From assembly GCA_021904315.1 (NCBI GenBank), contig CM038924.1:14992026-15056025 (forward strand): a DNA stretch of 64,000 nucleotides. Direction: 5' to 3'. The stretch's first letter is position 1; every line of letters begins with the position of its first letter. The notes under the pieces were generated by a model. The model was not told where the DNA came from. It searched no databases and saw only the letters and a program-made list of their open reading frames with translations. Shown in pieces: positions 1-11,935 of the stretch. A program made the position numbers and the translations under genes. Source of the stretch: Sphagnum magellanicum. Lineage: Eukaryota > Streptophyta > Sphagnopsida > Sphagnales > Sphagnaceae.

Positions 1-1160
1 ACCTTCTTCTAGCCCCTAAATAACTTAGGGTCCATTCCATTTTGTCATGGGCCCATGTTGTGTAGTGTCTTAAAGCCCAAACCACCTTGTCCTAGCCATC
101 AAAAAGTCTATAATCATTTTTCATAGATGGTAGGCCACGTGTCCTAGGCCCCAAGCAAGCTAAGGGGGCCTCAAGGCACCCATTTTGGACCCAGTCAACC
201 ATGGGTTTATTATTGTCATGGCCCCTAAGGCACTTGTCAATGGTAAGGAACTTGTACTAGGATGGAATGCACCTAGGAAGGCCCATTCCACCCAAAACAA
301 TAGTGGGTCTACAATTACGATTTTACCATTATAAAGACAAATCATGCATGTGGATTCTGAAAGTACTCAAAGGTAGTAGATGAGGTTTGTCTCAATCATA
401 TATTGGAATGAATAAAAGTAAAATGTCAATACAAAATCACATTAAATAATAATCATAATTTATACATTCATCATACACCAAATAAATTTAGAACGTGCGA
501 TTACTTATATGTAAAAGGATGGTTTCAAAAAACACCCTTTTTATTATATCCACCTCAAAATAATTATTCTTCCCTGAAGTAAGAATAAATCTTGTAAATA
601 TACCTCCCATGGTTTTCTTTGTCAAATTTTGTCAATTATGTGGACTAGTAATCACCCACAAGAAAAACAAGCCAAATTTGGCTAGAGGTCAACAAGCGAA
701 GTAAAAAATAATTTGAATCCCACCTTCAAATGGCACAAGGACCAAGACAAGTGGCTTGGGGGCCAAGACAAGGTGCCCTAGGGCCATGACAAAAATAGAC
801 CCTTGTTGCCTAGGCCCAAGAATGGGTGCCTTGAAGCCCCCCTAGCTTGCTTAGGGCTTAGGACAAGCAGCCTCCCGCCTATGAAAAATGATTTTAGACC
901 TTTTAAAAGTTAGGACAATGTGGTTTAGGCTCTAGGAAACTTCACAACATGGGCCCATGACAAAATGGAATGGACCCTATGTTACTTAGGGGCTAGGAGA
1001 AGGTGGCCCAAGGTTTAGGATATGACAACTTGGGGCTTAAGATAGAATGATCCTAGGTTGCCAAGGGTTGGGATGTGATAGCCTGGGGTTTAAGATATTA
1101 TGGTCATGGGTGGCATGGGGCTTAGACCAAATGACCCTTGACTACTTGGGGGCTTAGACA
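1..1160. repeat. Degenerate inverted repeat with satellite-like units
   Basis: The first ~260 bases reappear in reverse complement at about 720-1012. The two arms share long similar blocks, for example the stretch around GGGCCCATGTTGTG at 50-63 and its complement near 950. From 1012 to 1160 the sequence continues as short degenerate units built on a GGGGCTTAGACAAGGTGG-like theme. The arms look roughly 80% alike by eye. No coding capacity or clean target duplication is visible, and the left arm runs to the window edge, so the true element end may lie outside. It may be a foldback element or an inverted piece of a satellite array. Confidence 0.6.
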
Positions 1161-1612
1161 TGGTGGTATAGTGCCCATCATAAAACATGCCCGATGTATG
1201 GAACATGTCCCTAGACTCCAAGCCACAAAAATTAATTTATTGCCTACCCTAAGCTTAAGCCAAAATTCATAATGTTACCATGTTTTCATGGATGATCTTT
1301 TTGGATGGCAAATACGTTCATATAAAAAACATGGATTAAAATTATACGCTTGTTCCCGTTATGTGTTCCCAAATACCTTAGGTAGCTAGGTGCCCAAGAC
1401 AAGAGATTGACATAGTATCTTTCATGTCAAGGGACCCTAGCCAAAAGAATCTTTCATGATTTGCCCCTTGGCTAAAGCCAAAACTCTCATTTTTAATCTT
1501 CTTGCATCCATGGCCTTTTGGAATTCCATACATCATATGATGAAATCTTCAAATGGTTTGTTTGGTTCACTAACTTTCTCTGGGTGGGGACTAGGGTACT
1601 TGCCCTACATTA
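1161..1612. other. Intergenic, nothing recognised
   Basis: AT-rich sequence. The open frames are short and unlike known proteins. I see no RNA gene or repeat boundary. Confidence 0.5.
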
Positions 1613-1767
1613 CATTACTACAAAATGTGAGTGCAATTCACTAGTCCCCGTTCACTAGACCAATGAATTCACTACTTATTCACTAGTCTTTGTTCACTAC
1701 AACTAATGAATTCATTCAAAATCCAATGAAATCACTTGGCGTATAGGGACACCTTTTGTTGTAGTAA
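1613..1767 (-). mobile_element. CACTA-type MITE, copy A
   Basis: A ~155-bp element whose ends read CATTACTACAAAATGTG on the left and CTTTTGTTGTAGTAAT on the right. It is the reverse-complement relative of the better preserved copy at 24100-24251: both share internal blocks such as AATGAATTCA and the CACTAGTC/GTGAATTC motifs. Its termini have drifted from the perfect CACTACAACAA seen in the other copy. It encodes nothing. It was probably mobilised by a CACTA transposase such as the one in the large element of this window; that is inferred from the shared ends. Confidence 0.65.
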
Positions 1768-2611
1768 TTATTACTAGTTTGAAGAAAAGATTCTAGGTAG
1801 GGAAAACAAGGCCATCCTTCCCACATACTATGTGTTCGTTAGGGGGTGTTTAACATCTTGTTACATCATCTAATGAAAATCTTCAATTAAATGGTTTGTT
1901 TAATTCACATACTCACCTCTCCTATTAATTAGACGAGGTGCCTCCCAAGTTTTTTATTTTATTTATTCTGGCAACATGCCAATTTGATTGGCCCATCATT
2001 CCAAAAAAAAAGAAACAATGAAGACTCCCCAAAACATAAGGCTATGTTTTGAAGTATATAGTTCCTGCCCTTTGGCCCGCCTATGTAGGTGAAAGGAGGA
2101 CCCCATTTTCCAAGGCATATGGGATAAAAGTGAGGTCATATGGAAAACATGTTGGGGAAAACATTGCAAATTTGGCGAACATATTGGGAACCCATTGGGA
2201 ATTTGAAGGGAATGTAATGCAAACACATTGGAAAGCCATGAAAAATGAAAAATGAAATGAAAGTTAGGAGCTTAAGCACTTGTACGTGTTGTGATGGTTG
2301 TTGTTGCAAGCAATGTCACAAGATCAGAAAGTGAAGTTGACAAACCAAACACTAAAGATACAAGGTGAGTTTACAATTTCTAGAGTTCCTTGCGTTAATG
2401 CAACTAGAAACATTCTTTTACTTCTTACAAAACAAGTTGTTTGTCTAGTAATGTGAACAAGGCCATGATGTTTGCATCTTAAAAAATCATCGCCTTTTTT
2501 TAAGTAGACACCATATTTTCATGGATTGCATGCATTTGAATGCACATTATATTCTCATTGATTTTGTTTTTTTTTCTATCTATTTTACCTTCTTTGCCCC
2601 ATGTGGGTGTT
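1768..2611. other. Intergenic, nothing recognised
   Basis: AT-rich DNA with short chance frames on both strands. No repeat boundary, RNA gene or conserved coding segment is seen. Confidence 0.5.
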
Positions 2612-3160
2612 TTATAGGTGTGTGCTACTATTGCTAGCAGCCACAAAATCCATGATCTCAATGTTGCTTTCAATTGAAGGCGCACAAACTTCACACAATT
2701 GTTCATTGATGTCATTTGGGAAGGTCAACCTTTTCAATGGCATTAATTTCTTCAAGTTGTTGCACATATTTGCCCACTTGGGCATGTCTTTGAACACCAA
2801 CCAACAATTTATGAAGGTGAAGTTCATGTGTTTTCGATGTTTCAACTTGTAAAGCTCCATTGCCTTTAGCAAGGTGTCATTTTGAGAACTCTCAGATTCA
2901 TTCATTGCCACTACAACCATGTAATTAACACCCACAAAACTTGGCAACATCATTTTTTTTACCCCCATTATGTTTCTAATGATCTTGCAAGTCATTCAAA
3001 GACTTTATTTTTGTTGTAATCTTCAAACACCATGTCCCAAAATGTTTTTTTTGTTTTTACCATTCCTTATTTTTGGGTCTTGGCTGAAGTGGATGAAGCT
3101 TACACAAAGTTGACATTCTTCTTCAATGACAAAGTTCTTACCCTTCTTTGATATGGATGC
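2612..3160 (-). pseudogene. PIF/Harbinger-associated SANT (NAM-associated type) protein remnant
   Basis: Read on the minus strand, the region begins with KNFVIEEECQLCVSF and a DPKIRNG segment. An FWDMVFEDYN block follows in a shifted frame. Then comes a long frame (2995-2612) with NDTLLKAMELYKLKH, FTFINCWLVFKDMPKW and a poorly conserved tail. This order (start of a SANT/Myb-like module, F-W-x-x-V-x-E-x-Y-N, then the H/N-C-W-x-x-x-K-x-x-P-K-W motif) is typical of the plant proteins often mis-annotated as 'glutathione S-transferase T3-like', which accompany PIF/Harbinger transposases. A frameshift lies near 3025-3035 and stops lie at the joint around 2995-3010, so the gene is dead. No Harbinger DDE transposase is visible nearby. 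Confidence 0.7.
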
Positions 3161-6100
3161 TTGTCAACTGGGGTCCACAATTGATGTTATAAAAGTTGTT
3201 AGCACCACATGGATGTTAGTGCATTGCCAACATGATGTCATTAATTTGCCATAAAGATTGATTTGTGGGTCTATATTTAACTGCAAATTTTCAAATGAAA
3301 TAAGGTTTTTACAAAGACTGGTTTGGTTTTGAAAGGTTGGAATGAACAACAGGGAAGGCAAAATAGTTATTAACATTAAGTTATCATTAGTGTTGTGTTT
3401 CATGTACCCTAGTGGAGATGCTCTAAAAATATTGATGTTCCTTTCATATCACATAATGTGGTCTTCAAATTATTTAAAAGCATTGCTTTTAAAGATTTCC
3501 AACAATAGTTACACCAATTGTTCAAAAAAAATTGCTATAAGGTTTTGAGGTAAATCAACTTATTATAATTAGAGATATATAAAGATTTATATACCCAAAC
3601 ATGTCACCTCATGAAGATGGAGGTGTTGGGAGAGATGGTTATTCAAGATATACACCATGATTAAAGAAAACTTGTTAATTGACTAAATCTTTGTGGCAAG
3701 TAAGTATGACAAATTGTAATTAAGGTGTGTGTACATATCCCAATTGAATTTGGGGGGGTGGGTGGCTTGGTTAGGATAAGGGGGGGGGGGGGGGGGGGGG
3801 GTAGGCTAGTTGGATTAGGATAGGGTAGGGTTACCCTATCCTTGCCCTAGATTAGCTAAACTCATTGGATAAGAAAGTAAAGACAAGGTGGAGGGTACTT
3901 TTCAAAAGCTTATAACAATTTGGGTTAGGGCAGGATAATAATATAACTTTTTCATGAAGTTGAAAGGGAGGGAATTGTTGTTGACCTCTTTTCCTCTTCT
4001 TGAAGCAATGAGTGGGGCATGAGGGGTTGTGAGAAGGGATGAGTGATGATGTTATTGTGATCTTTAAGGATGAGGAGGGATCTTGGCACATCATCAAAGG
4101 GCAAGGTAGGTGAAGGGGGCTATAGCATCATGGATGAGCAAGTCTTTCAAGACACATTCAAATCAACAATCTTTTTTGAGGATGGAGGTAGGATCATCAA
4201 GAGGGTGATAATGGCTGCTTAAGTGGAGATTTCATGAATGTTGTTATTAAAGGCGAATGGTGGAGAACCACGTAAAGGTACTTGGGTCTGAATTGTTGGA
4301 TAGAGGAGGTAGGAGTGGAAAATGGGAGGGAGCTTGGAAGGGGGGGGGGGGGGGGGGGGGGACCTAAGAACGAAAATTAAAGGTCTACCCTTTTGTGAAG
4401 GCAACAAAAGAGGAACTAGAAGATGTCCTACAAAGGTAAAACATCAAGGGTTATTTTGGGGCGTGAAGTTTTTGAAGTGTAGACAATAAAAAAATAGGAT
4501 TGTTAGTAAAAGGAACCAAGATAAATAGGGTTAGGAATTAGATAAAAAAAGGAAATGGAGGTTCAAGATTGATGAATGCATTATAACCCTTTTTTTAAAA
4601 TCTGAAAAATATTTTGTGAAAAACCTATTGAACTTCATATATGGTGGTGCTTGTATGATTGTGTTCTGGTTTAGGGTTGTGGTTAACTAAGTTTAAAGAA
4701 AGGGGAGGGGTAAGTAAATAAAGGTAGGATTGTTATCTATAGTAGACAAAAGATAAATATAAAATAAAAAAAGGAAGGAATTATTAGAAGGGAGGATTCT
4801 GCTTGGCAAAAGCCATAACCTCTATGTTGTGTTGGTTATGTTATCTTAGGTAGAAGGTAATGGGAGGGAGATAATTTAGGTGAAATGAATATAACCTCAT
4901 CTCTTACTTGCCTTTTATTACATTTAGACCATAACATTTATAAGATAATTGTTCAAGGGAATAAATTGCCCAAACAATTAGTGGAATAATTAAAGTACAC
5001 ATAAAAGAGAAAAGGACTAGAATTTGGGTAACAAATTGTGACACTCCCCTTGGATGTTCTCCAAGGGGGTAGGGGGGAGTGGCCCAAGTCAAGGTGTTAA
5101 TATATAGGTTAATTACGTGTTTAATAATTATCAAGCCAATAATATATTTCTAATACAAAAGAAAACATAGTTCAACTTTAATTGGCCCTAACATTGATGG
5201 GGCTTGCTTGAAAATAATTAATGGTGTGTTGTTTATGTAGATCTTGTGATGAAGGTTGTGGCCATTTTTGAAGGGTCAAAGGCGTTATAAAGCCTAAATA
5301 GTGAGGGGAAGAAGATGGCAAGAGGAGGTCAAACAAGCATGGCCACAATTTCACACATGCAATGGGAGAAAATAGCATGGCAACCATACCTTGGGCAAGG
5401 CACCACTCATTGAACAATAATAAAGTTATTGCAAAAGTCCTTAGGGATATTGATGCCAAGAAAACATAGTTAGTAATTGACATGACTTAAGCTAGTAATT
5501 GACTTAACTTAACTATTGTTGGAAGGTTATTCACATAAGCATTTTACAACTAGAGGGTCTAATTTTAGATATGAATATTCTAACTATAACATGCCTCCAC
5601 ACTTAAAACTGGCTAAAAAATAGATAGGACCTTGTACTTACTTTTATATTAAAATCAAGATTATACCCCAAACCAATATCATTCATCTTTTCGCAAGGGT
5701 ATTGACTAGGACCCACCCTCTTTGTTTTTTCTTTTCCAAGTTTCAAGTTTTTTTCTTTTTTGTCTTAAGCTTGAACTATTCACTTCCTTGCCCCTTTGCT
5801 CACATCATTTTTCTTGGACTTCATGAGCTTTCCTTGTCCCTTTGTACACGTCTTTTTTTTGCCCACCTTTGAGTTCATGTTTCCCCTTTTATTTGTTTAC
5901 CCTCTATGTCCCCAATCATCTTCCATGTTGTTATGGATGCTTGTTGTTACTAATTTTTGTTGCTTCAAGTTGATCTTGTTGTTTATTCTCGAAGCTTCAA
6001 TTGTGATTGATCAATTCCAATTTACTTTTGATGCACATCATTTTAATCAACCAAGGTTTTTGTTTTGATGTTGATGTTTTGAGCCAAAGCTTTCCATTTT

Positions 6101-7522
6101 GTTGTTGGTGTTCAAAACTACTGTTTTTGTTGGCAATGTTCAAAAAAAATTATTTAAATGCTACTAATGCTTAAAGATTTTCAATTTTCTACCAATGCTT
6201 GGATTGTAATCACATTCATTTTGAGGTAAATTATCTTTACCTTCTTTTGTTCCTTTTGTTTATGTTGCTTGTTTTTGTTAATTAGCTCCTTACTTTCTAT
6301 TTTTGCCCGTCATCGTCATTTTTTTTGCTTTCTATTTTTGTTACGTTTCTTGTGTTGTTTATTGATTTTTATTGTCGATTTAATAGGTGCAAATTACATC
6401 TAATTTAAGTGGAAAAGATGAAATATGATTTTTGAACATGGAAAAACTTGAAATAAAGTTTGAATATCCAAAGCTTTCCCAAGCACAATGCTCACCTTTT
6501 TTTGTCATAACATTCATGCCCACAATCGAACATGGACAACCAATCATCTAACCTTTTATCCTTATAACATTTTCACACCTATAAAAACCTTTTGAGTGTC
6601 TTCACAAAACTCAAGATTGAATCTTAACAAGCCCAATCTTTGAGTACCTAAACATTTGGCATGCAAAGCCCCTTGCAAGTCAATTGACATTAACTATTGA
6701 TCATACATTTAGCCATGAGATCAATAATCATAATTTGTTATTATTTCAACATCAAATCACCCTCCATTTTATACATGAGATTGTTGTACATAAATATTTT
6801 TCATGATTCATTGTATGATCATCGTACCAAGTAATCCAAATCCATTTACTCTTAAACCAATTTTAATATGTCATGACCTAATAAAACAACTATAGGACAA
6901 ACTTGAAACGTGATGTACTACTATGAAAGTGTGTGTGTGTTTTCTACTAATCATGTTTAACCAAGGGGGTGGGGGTAATATATTACATTATTATATTCAC
7001 AAATATATAACATGATAAATATATACCCTACCCAATTGGTAATTTTTGTTACCTTGTAATTACCCTACCTAGTGGGTGAATACTTTAGACTTACCTTGTT
7101 TTTGTTTAATCCAAATATAATATATAGTTGAGGTTTGCCTTTATTTGGTGAAAGGTAATTACTTCAAAAAAGATAAATAATAGGTACATGCCAAAAATCA
7201 TTTTATGACATATATGTTATTTTGTATTGCATGAAATTTTATTATGGATTTAATGTTCAAATTATGGTGACAAACTGTTGAATATATTTTCTTCTGGCAT
7301 TTTATTTATTTATCATTAAATTAAGTACTTTGGAAAATTTCTTAACATGTGTTCTTGGAACCCCTTTAGATTTTATACCATTTTCCATTATAAACAACAA
7401 TAATACCATTATCAAATTATTATAAAAATTTATTTTTGAATACATTTTAAGTATTTTAATTTTTCATTATATATATATATATATATATATGATGTTTGAA
7501 ATTTCATATGTTGATGTTCGTG
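3161..7522. other. Intergenic AT-rich DNA with G-tracts
   Basis: No convincing gene in about 4.3 kb. It contains homopolymer G runs at about 3781-3802 and 4339-4361, GGGTTAGGATAGGG-like purine-rich stretches at 3740-3840, and a TA dinucleotide run at about 7470-7490. Open frames here are short and compositionally biased (for example F/L-rich around 5796-6068) and I could not match them to any family. Confidence 0.6.
3781..3802 (+). repeat. Poly-G tract
   Basis: Uninterrupted run of about 22 G within a G-rich context; a second one is at about 4339-4361. Such runs can form G-quadruplexes but are also prone to sequencing and assembly length errors. Confidence 0.9.
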
Positions 7523-7835
7523 TGTTAACAAATAGGAGATCTACTCAAGTGCAAACATAAATCTTTATTGAAAGGAAACTACAACACGATGTTCACAACA
7601 CGAAACATAACATCAAGAACACTTTAAGGTTCTTATCACATGAAATACACAAACTTGTGCAATGAAGAAAAGAGAACCAAACCATCAACACCAAGGTATT
7701 TAATTAAAAGACCAAACCATAAATAACCAAACCAATATAAATAAAGAAAATAATTCAACCTTGTGAAAGTAACTTAATTACTTTCCTACTCCAGTAACTA
7801 ATAAAACCTAACTAATTGGGCTTGAATTCACAACA
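7523..7835 (-). repeat. Copia 3' LTR
   Basis: Left copy of the LTR; it is the 3' LTR because the element is on the minus strand. It starts TGTTAACAAATAGG and ends GAATTCACAACA, the usual TG...CA ends. It aligns along its full length to 22730-23041. Confidence 0.95.
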
Positions 7836-7850
7836 CTCCCCCTCAAGCTC
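7836..7850 (-). other. Copia polypurine tract
   Basis: Immediately inside the 3' LTR the plus strand reads CTCCCCCTCAAGCTC, which is a purine-rich GAGCTTGAGGGGGAG on the element's strand. This is the normal position of the plus-strand primer for reverse transcription. Confidence 0.85.
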
Positions 7851-7989
7851 AAATCCACTTCTAGTACACCAAACATTTTTCTAAACCTTTTTAGCTTATC
7901 TATATTTAAAACATTTGTGAAAATGTAAGCAACTTGATCTTTAGTACTGACATGAATAAGGTTTTTTTTTTTGGTTAGAACTTTTTATC

Positions 7990-8908
7990 TAATAAAGTGG
8001 TGGTGCACCTCAATGTGCTTTGTCCTAGCATTATAGACCGGGTTGTTAGCAAGTAGTATGCTACTAATGTTATCACAGTAAATGACAACAAGAACATCCA
8101 CTAATTGTCCCAAATTTGAGAGTAATTTTTATAACCAAACTACTTCACATGTAGCAATTGCTACACCGATGTATTTTGCCTTCGTGCTTGATAGTGCAAC
8201 TGTTGGTTGTTTCTTATTGCTCCAACTAACAGCACCACTTCCAAAAGACAACATGAAACCACTGGTTAATCTTCTATCTAAAACATTGCTAGCCCAATCA
8301 GCATCCGTGTATCCATGTACTTATAACTAGCTCTTGGCTTCATAAAAAATTCCACACTGCAAAGTATGTTTTATGTACCTCAGTATGCGTTTCACTACAT
8401 CCAAATGTGGCTTTCGTGGTGTTTGCATGAATTGACTTACCACTCCAACTGCATAACTCAAATTTGGCCTTATGATGGTCATGTAAATCAAACTCCCCAT
8501 TATGCGTCTATACATAGTGGTATCCTCCACAAGGTCTCCTTCATCTGCACTTAACTTCACATTTTGCTTTAATGGAATTGAAATGGGTTTGCAACCCATC
8601 ATCCCATATTCGGATAGTTTGTTCAAGGCATATTGCTTTTGTAATAATTATATCCCTTTAGGGGATTGGATTACCTTAATGCCGAAGAAGTAACACAATT
8701 CTCCCAAATATTTCATCTCAAACTTTTGCTTCAAAAGCTTATTCAAATAAGAGATGTCTGCATCACTATTTCCTGTGATAATCAAATCATCAACATAGAT
8801 GATTATGAATACAATTTCATTATCTGTTTTTTTCACATATAGTGAATTTTTTTCACATATAGTGAAAAATCTACATTGGATGTTTGAATATACTTCTGAC
8901 AAGATATC
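7990..8908 (-). pseudogene. Copia reverse transcriptase (C-terminal part) and RNase H, fossil
   Basis: On the minus strand this stretch shows the copia catalytic motif YVDDLIITG (about 8770-8800). It is followed by the connector with YRRIMGSLIYMT and RPNLSYAVG, and then RNase H-like sequence towards 7990. These are the standard downstream parts of a Ty1/copia polyprotein. The region ends at the insertion point of the CACTA element. Broken; part of the 7523-23041 fossil. Confidence 0.85.
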
Positions 8909-9380
8909 CACTACAACAATAGGGGGTTATTTTGCGATCCACATATCATCGCAAACAACAAAGAAAGAAGTTTCCGAAAACCCGCATTTGCGAACCATAA
9001 CTCCTCACAAACTGTTAAGCCTTTGCGATACTATAACATTTGCACTCGTACAATCGCAAGTCCTTCACAACTCCCGAACTTGACACAATCGCAAAACTTT
9101 TACGATCGTAACTACTTCTATATATCGTTTGCGATTGACATTACATCGGAAACTATTTGTAACAAACCCATCGTTGCAACGACTTGGCGAATCGACTCAA
9201 AAGTCTATCGGTTTCCGAAATAATGTCCATCGCAAACCCTTAGCGGCATATTGAGAATCCCAACAAGTTTGCATTAGATCTTATATCGGAAACCAGGCAA
9301 ACTTTTTGGGATTCTCAGAATGCTTCTAAAAGTTTACGAAATCATAGATTTCGCAAACGTGTTCTGGAATGATTTTACCC
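8909..9380. repeat. CACTA left subterminal repeat cluster
   Basis: About nine copies of a TTTGCGAT/ATCGCAAA core in both orientations lie in the first ~470 bp (for example near 8932, 8948, 8988, 9018, 9052, 9090, 9130, 9230, 9350). In En/Spm, subterminal motifs of this kind are bound by the TNPA protein to bring the two ends together. Here the core motif is different but arranged in the same way. The binding role is inferred. Confidence 0.8.
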
Positions 9381-9629
9381 CCAAGAGTGTAGCGATGTCT
9401 GTGACATGGTATTATTGGTCTTTTGGCTTTTACAGTAGTGCGAAGAATTATAATTCACAATTTTTTTTGAGATGTACTGTGTATCGTAAGAACATGGCAC
9501 TGTATTCTTATTTTGGAAGCAGGGTTTATTTGGGTCACTTTGGACCGCAAAAAAAAAATCTATATCAAAATTTCAAAATTTACAATGTAAAAGGGTTTGC
9601 AACCTTTGGGTATCTAACACACTAGCTGT

Positions 9630-11535
9630 CTATCTAGACCTTCTTCCCCTCTTGGATTTCTTCCTTGAATCTTTCTTCTTAGTGTTCTCTGGTGGAGGGG
9701 GAGGCTGCTCATCCTCCTCCCTCTTTTCATCGTCCCCCTGCCCCTCCTCCTCCTCCTGCTCCTCCTCCCTATTCTCTTTATCTTTGGCCCCTACAGAACC
9801 TTCATTTCGACTAGCAAATGAACTGGGTCCACTACTAGTGGTAGCACTCGGAGCAGGTAGCACACTGGGAGCAGTGCTACTTGTTCTCTCTTCCTCATCT
9901 CTCTCCTCTTCATCACTGTTGCCCTCGGAGCTCTCACTCTCACCCTTAGATACGTGCATTTCAACATGCAAAGCTTAGTCAACACCATAAATGAAAATCT
10001 TGATTCAAATGAAAACAATTTCAACACAAACAGAAATTGAATCCCAACCAAACCCACTCACCAATAGTGCATCAACATGTTGAAAAAAATGCTCCTTGCC
10101 ATGCTCCTGGCCCATATTCATTTTTGTAGCTATGATCTTCCTCTTGTACCTCTTATACTGTCCCCATAATACAACATGTAAAAAAAACACATAAAAAATC
10201 TATTCAAGTCTCCGATCACTTTTGCGAAGCGCAGACCTTTGCATATTGACACTTATGAAGCAGCTTGTGAAACAAATCACCTTGTATCTACTATCGCAAC
10301 CCAAAAGGCCAAAACTCCATATACATGTCTTTGCGATGCAATTCGCATCGCAAAGGTATCGCATCGTAAAGGTATCGTAAACAGTCGAGTTTGACTTGAC
10401 AGAAACTCACAAGCATGTGAGTCTTTACAAGAAAGAAATGGAGGAGAGGGTTTAGGGTACTTACAAATGCTGCTTTGAGGCCGGGAATGCCACCTTGCCC
10501 TAGCCTGTGGGTGGTGTTTGGAACCGTTTTCACTCGCTCTGCTGCCTTCAAGAACTTCAATGGTGGATCACCAACCTTGTCCACCACTGATTGGCATTCA
10601 GCAAGCTTCAGCTCCAGTGCCTTCAGGTCACGGTCAGACCTCCCAAACTCTCTTGCCTTCTTGGCCTTGGCTAGCTGCTCTGTGATCTCCTTCAGTTGCC
10701 TTGCTGCTTTCAACTGCACCTCAAACTGGTAGAAGGCATTCCAGATTTCTTCTGAGAACTGAAGCGGCCTCTCCAAGTTCCTGTACACATTCAGGTCTCT
10801 CAGGTGAGCACGAATCTTCATCCTGTCATGGTATCTTGCTTGAGACATTGAATTGGAGATCTTGTCTGCAATCCACTATGAATCAAACTCTCCTCCATTT
10901 CGAAATGCTCCCTTGACCTGATTTATCACTCTCTTCTGCTCTGCCTTTGAGAAAGTGCCCCACTCAACTCCTTGTGCAAAGTTGGTGGAGACAATGTGCC
11001 TAATGGTGCTCTTCGCCCCAGTGTATGCTAGCTCGGTTGGAATTCCCTCCTCCGCCAATGTTATCTGAGGGAGCTTCTTCCTCTCCTCCTCCTTCTTCTT
11101 CAGGTCGAGCTTCTCCTTTCTTATGGCATCCCTCTCATCCTTCCTCCTTTTCTTCTCGAGAGTTATAAGTGAGAGAGCTCCTGTTGTTGCTCTCTCATCT
11201 CTCTTTCTCTTCTTCTCTGCTGCCTTGGCTTCGGTAGCCTTCCTTACCTTGGCTTCGGTAGCCTTCCTTGCCTTGGCTTCGGCAGCCTTCCTTGCCTCGG
11301 CTTCGGCAGCCTTCCTTGCCTCGGCTTCGACAGCCTTCCTTGCCTCCTCATCTCTTTGTGCTTCCCCAACAGTCAGCCCTGCTTGCAGCGCTTGACCTAA
11401 AATGGCTGTCAAGGATACCAACCTTTCAGATGTCCTAGTATCGATTGCAGAGAGCTCTGAAGCTCTTAAGTGATCAGCAATCATCTTCCTCAACCTTTTT
11501 TCATTGTTGCCATGTCGCAACCCCACTTTGGCCAA
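9630..11535 (-). CDS. TNPA-like CACTA accessory protein, spliced, with one nonsense codon
   Basis: On the minus strand the protein reads GNNEKRLRKMIADHLRAS, then a strongly charged coiled coil of repeated EARKAAEA units (11345-11228). Next come a basic KKRKRDER region and a conserved globular stretch with WGTFSKAEQKRVINQVKG. The frame continues after a TAG at 10876-10878 into WIADKISNSMSQARYHDRMK and a second helical segment that ends at a GTAAGT donor near 10464. A later exon (about 10167-10074, YKRYKRKI...FFQHVDALL) lies between AG and GTGAGT sites. The last exon (to 9630) is an acidic tail followed by a basic KKKSKRGRRSR-like end. The W-x-x-K-x-x-N-x-M-S-x-A-R-Y layout recalls plant En/Spm-type second proteins (Transposase_24-like). 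The 5' end is uncertain; a first exon with MAGTGGRGSGSGGG near 12150 is possible. It is divergent from the transposase gene, whereas in maize En/Spm the two products share one strand. Confidence 0.65.
10205..10385. repeat. Internal TTGCGAT-motif cluster in a TNPA-like intron
   Basis: Within the intron between the exons ending near 10464 and starting near 10167 there are several TTGCGAT/ATCGCAA cores (around 10222, 10290, 10332, 10345, 10355, 10368). This is the same motif found at both element ends. Confidence 0.7.
11228..11345 (-). repeat. 24-bp coding tandem repeat in the TNPA-like gene
   Basis: About five imperfect copies of a 24-bp unit (GCCTTCCTTGCCTCGGCTTC core on the plus strand). It encodes the octapeptide-like EARKAAEA series on the minus strand and extends an alanine/glutamate/lysine-rich coiled coil. 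Confidence 0.85.
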
Positions 11536-11935
11536 GTGTGGGGGTGAAGCCCAACACTTGGAAAAGTTGGAGGTTTGGAGCCCTCCGGGACTCCCAAATG
11601 TTTAGAGCTCAACAGCAAGGCCCAAAACACCTCGTATTGAGGTGTTCTTGGTATCATTGGAAAGGTCTTGAAGCGTAGATATCGAAAATGGCCTCGCATT
11701 GGTCATTCGGACATCTGCAGCCCAAGTTATGGGCAAAAGAAGGGCCAGAAATCAAATTGGCAGGGGGAAGATGGTGGCTTCCCCCGAGTCCGGGCCGTGG
11801 TGAGTCTTGTGTGTCCAAGTGCCCGTGGCAAGTCCCAACACCCAAGGGTGTTCCGAATGCTAAACTAACCTCTTGTGGTTGGTTTTTGGATGCAGATTCA
11901 CACGAGCTAAAGTAGTCCCTCTTCCTAGTTTAATC
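11536..11935. other. GC-richer segment of unknown origin inside the CACTA element
   Basis: Between the TNPA-like coding exon and its possible first exon lies ~400 bp that is visibly richer in G+C and CpG than its surroundings. It has blocks such as GACATCTGCAGCCCAAG and CCCCGAGTCCGGGCCG. It has frames on both strands but no recognised domain. It may be intron or 5' leader sequence of the TNPA-like gene, or a smaller nested insertion. No terminal repeats were found. Confidence 0.4.

Noticed and set aside
9652-9978. Plus-strand Ser/Leu-rich frame
   Set aside because: It is the complement of the acidic, Glu-rich tail of the minus-strand TNPA-like gene.
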